Shown here piece after piece: positions 61,922 to 64,000 of a DNA stretch of 64,000 nucleotides (the first letter of the stretch is position 1; every line of letters starts with the position of its first letter). The translations under genes and the position numbers were made by a program. A model generated the notes under the pieces. It ran no database searches. It had not been told where the DNA came from and saw nothing but the letters and a program-made list of their open reading frames with translations. The stretch covers positions 124,001-188,000 of the forward strand of contig JNJK01000002.1 in the NCBI GenBank assembly GCA_000701625.1. Reading direction: 5' to 3'. Source of the stretch: Lachnospiraceae bacterium MC2017. Lineage in GTDB: Bacteria; Bacillota; Clostridia; Lachnospirales; Lachnospiraceae.

Positions 61922-63958
61922 TTAAGACAGTTCTCCCTCTGCCTCCATCTCATCTATTGTCTGCTTCAAAATGCCACGCGCTTCCTCAACGGTCTTTCCG
62001 ACAAGCTGGGCTCCGGCTATATTCATATGACCTCCGCCACCCAGACGCTCCATTATTATCTGTACATTGACTTCATCAATGGAACGGGCGCTGATATATA
62101 TCTTGTCCTGATACTCTGTTAGAATAAAGGACGCTTTTACCAGATTAATATTCAATAGTTCATTTGCCGCCTGTGCACCTGTAACAGTCGGACTCTCAAC
62201 ATCATTCGGACAGATCGATATCGCATACTTTCCCTTATAGAGCTCAGAATTCTTAACTGCCTCTGCCCGCGCCTTATAGTCGGCAAAATCATTTCTGAAA
62301 AGCTTTCTCACGCGAGTTACATCTGCTCCGTTTCTGCGCAGAAAAGCAGCTGCTTCAAATGTACGTACGCCGGTCTTTGTCATGAAATTATTTGTATCTA
62401 TCATGATCCCGGCATACAGACTGTCTGCCTCAGCTCCACGGATCTTTATACCATCCGCTATGTACTGAAGTATCTCAGATACCATCTCACATGCACTGGA
62501 AGCATAAGACTCGATATACGACAGAGTCGCATTCGTAATACGTCTGGTGCTGATCCTGTGGTGATCGAGTACAACGATCGTTTTAGAAATATCAAGAAGC
62601 TCAGGACACTCTGTGATATCCGGCTTATTTGTATCTACTACCACAACCGCCGAATTCTCATCACATAACTGAAGTGCCTCACTGCTGGTCACAAACATCT
62701 CAGGGCTGTATTCCTTATCATTAACAAAGGATTCCATAAAAGGACGGATAGATGCCGTCACATCATTGATAACGATATGACAGCTCTTATGAAGCGCATC
62801 GGCTGCACGATAAATACCCACTGATGCACCAAAAGAATCAATATCCGTAACCTTATGCCCCATAACAAAGATCTGATCCTTTGATTCGATGATCTCTCTT
62901 AATGCATGAGCCTTGACCCTTGCCTTTACACGGGTACTCTTCTCTACCTGCTGGCTCTTTCCTCCATAGTAAGTTATCTTTTCCGGAGTTTTGACTACCG
63001 CCTGATCTCCTCCTCGTCCCAGAGCCAGATCAATAGCATTGCGGGCATATTCACTGTCCTGCATAAAGGAATCGGTCTCCAGACCAAATCCGATAGATAG
63101 CGTAACCGCCATCTGATTACCGATATTTACAGTCTTTACTTCTTCAAGCAGGTCAAATCGGGATTCCTTCATCTGATCAAAGTAAAGGCGCTTCATGACA
63201 ACAAAATACTTATCTTTCTCTATCTTTTTAACGATAGCATCAAGAGCATTAAAGTATTTGTTTATCTTTCTGTCTATTAATGCTGTAAGAAGCGACCTTC
63301 TGACATCTTCTACACTTTCCAGCGCTTCCTCGTAGTTATCAAGGTAAATAAGACCGGTAACCAACGACTGCTCATGATTCAGGCGCATGTACATACGCAC
63401 ATCGGTTACATCAAAGAAAAACAACGCGATAAGAGACCCCGAGAAGTCATCATGGGCGATAGTTCCATCTTTCGTATCGTCCATCCTTATTCTTCGGAGG
63501 TCGACCCTGTAGTCCCTGTTTTCATATGAAAGCTCCATGGTTATGACTTTTTCATCCTTTGGAAGCTTTTCCTTTGTGATCTCAGGGAAAAATGTAGTTA
63601 TCGACTTGGAATAAAAACGATCCTTGTGGATGATCGCTGCAAAACCTGCATTACTCCATATGAAACGACCATCCTCATCAAGAAGTGTATAGGGGATTGC
63701 CAGTCCCTTTAACAGTCCTTTCTGAACCTGACTATAGCGAGTCGCAAAATCAATAAGATCACGACGCAGACTTCTCCTGCTCCTGAACCAGACGATAAGT
63801 GCGACCAAAATATAAAACAGCCAAAGCGAAGATCCTGTAATCCCTGCCTGAAGGGATATGATCCAGCAACCGGCAGCCGGAAATGCCATAATGATAGCAA
63901 ATATCCATGGCCAGATCAGATATTTACGAAGACCACCCTCCGTTTTGAATGCTTTCAT
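61922..63958 (-). CDS. gdpP: Cyclic-di-AMP phosphodiesterase GdpP
   Basis: Degrades c-di-AMP, controlling potassium and cell-wall homeostasis. 678 residues from MKAFKTEGG (AGGAG 6 nt upstream). Two N-terminal spans (about 14-55), a PAS-like domain, a degenerate GGDEF domain (LALGRGGDQ), and DHH/DHHA1 catalytic domains with [26 protein letters not shown] and the terminal [13 protein letters not shown]. It is first in gdpP-rplI-dnaB; upstream sequence is beyond the window. Confidence 0.94.
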   Translation of the reverse strand: MKAFKTEGGLRKYLIWPWIFAIIMAFPAAGCWIISLQAGITGSSLWLFYILVALIVWFRSRRSLRRDLIDFATRYSQVQKGLLKGLAIPYTLLDEDGRFIWSNAGFAAIIHKDRFYSKSITTFFPEITKEKLPKDEKVITMELSYENRDYRVDLRRIRMDDTKDGTIAHDDFSGSLIALFFFDVTDVRMYMRLNHEQSLVTGLIYLDNYEEALESVEDVRRSLLTALIDRKINKYFNALDAIVKKIEKDKYFVVMKRLYFDQMKESRFDLLEEVKTVNIGNQMAVTLSIGFGLETDSFMQDSEYARNAIDLALGRGGDQAVVKTPEKITYYGGKSQQVEKSTRVKARVKAHALREIIESKDQIFVMGHKVTDIDSFGASVGIYRAADALHKSCHIVINDVTASIRPFMESFVNDKEYSPEMFVTSSEALQLCDENSAVVVVDTNKPDITECPELLDISKTIVVLDHHRISTRRITNATLSYIESYASSACEMVSEILQYIADGIKIRGAEADSLYAGIMIDTNNFMTKTGVRTFEAAAFLRRNGADVTRVRKLFRNDFADYKARAEAVKNSELYKGKYAISICPNDVESPTVTGAQAANELLNINLVKASFILTEYQDKIYISARSIDEVNVQIIMERLGGGGHMNIAGAQLVGKTVEEARGILKQTIDEMEAEGELS

Positions 63959-64000
63959 CCTACTCTCCTCTGCAAACATCCGTTTATATCTAATGCGCCT

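Overview
The window looks like a chromosomal segment of a low-to-mid GC Firmicute, most likely a Lachnospiraceae member (Butyrivibrio/Roseburia-like). The evidence is the gene content: a CIRCE-controlled hrcA-grpE-dnaK-dnaJ operon, a rapZ-whiA-HPr cluster with hprK and a ROK glucokinase, a DUF6465 protein, LytS/YesN-type sugar sensors, and gdpP-rplI-dnaB. Genes are tightly packed and mostly on the minus strand. No rRNA, tRNA, CRISPR array, phage or insertion sequence with a transposase was seen.

Layout. 1-5.1 kb: the end of an unidentified plus-strand gene, then the heat-shock operon read leftward from a clear sigma-A promoter that overlaps CIRCE. 5.2-8.6 kb: a membrane glycosyltransferase, a lysine-rich DUF6465 protein and an acetyltransferase. 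8.6-17.4 kb: central carbon and catabolite-repression genes (class II aldolase, lipid kinase, an HPr/Crh-like protein whose His15 is Asp, whiA, rapZ, murB, glcK, hprK) and uvrC. 17.4-28.1 kb: a double-domain rhamnose-mutarotase-like protein, a small basic protein, an orphan ParA, and a rhamnose/ribose-type ABC importer divergent from its own YesN/YesM two-component system. 28.2-30.8 kb: an Rpn-like protein and a two-gene toxin-antitoxin-like cassette between two near-identical palindromic repeats. 30.8-44.4 kb: a ChvE/MmsAB multiple-monosaccharide importer, two further binding proteins, a histidine kinase and response regulator, a LacI repressor, a fucose/arabinose-isomerase-family enzyme and a DUF4867 protein. 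44.5-49 kb: ftsH, galE and a sugar nucleotidyltransferase. 49.1-53.6 kb: an envelope acylation operon. 53.6-64 kb: tadA, an NrdG-like radical SAM activase, a CdaR-type regulator, an MsmK-type ATPase, a YesL-like protein, xylulokinase, dnaB, rplI and gdpP.

Most interesting system. The operon at 49070-53571 encodes an SGNH (DltD-like) protein, an FkbH-type HAD enzyme, an acyl carrier protein, an MBOAT (DltB-like) transferase and, newly recognised here, a 41-residue single-span protein ending in TTILYQGF. That tail resembles the C-terminal FxYxxF-type motif of DltX. The set reads as a Dlt-like surface-esterification machine in which the D-alanine ligase DltA is replaced by an FkbH-type loading enzyme. 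A glycerate-like or other acyl group may therefore be exported onto a surface polymer.

Other connected signals. Identical-core palindromes (TGTGCnCGnGCACA) lie just downstream of strong promoters in front of both xylB and the DUF4867/isomerase genes, 14.5 kb apart. They suggest one LacI-family regulon and one pentose or deoxyhexose pathway. A family of 170-330 bp palindromic elements is scattered through the intergenic gaps. Related cores sit between inverted arms that differ from locus to locus yet match within each copy, and modules are nested inside one another.
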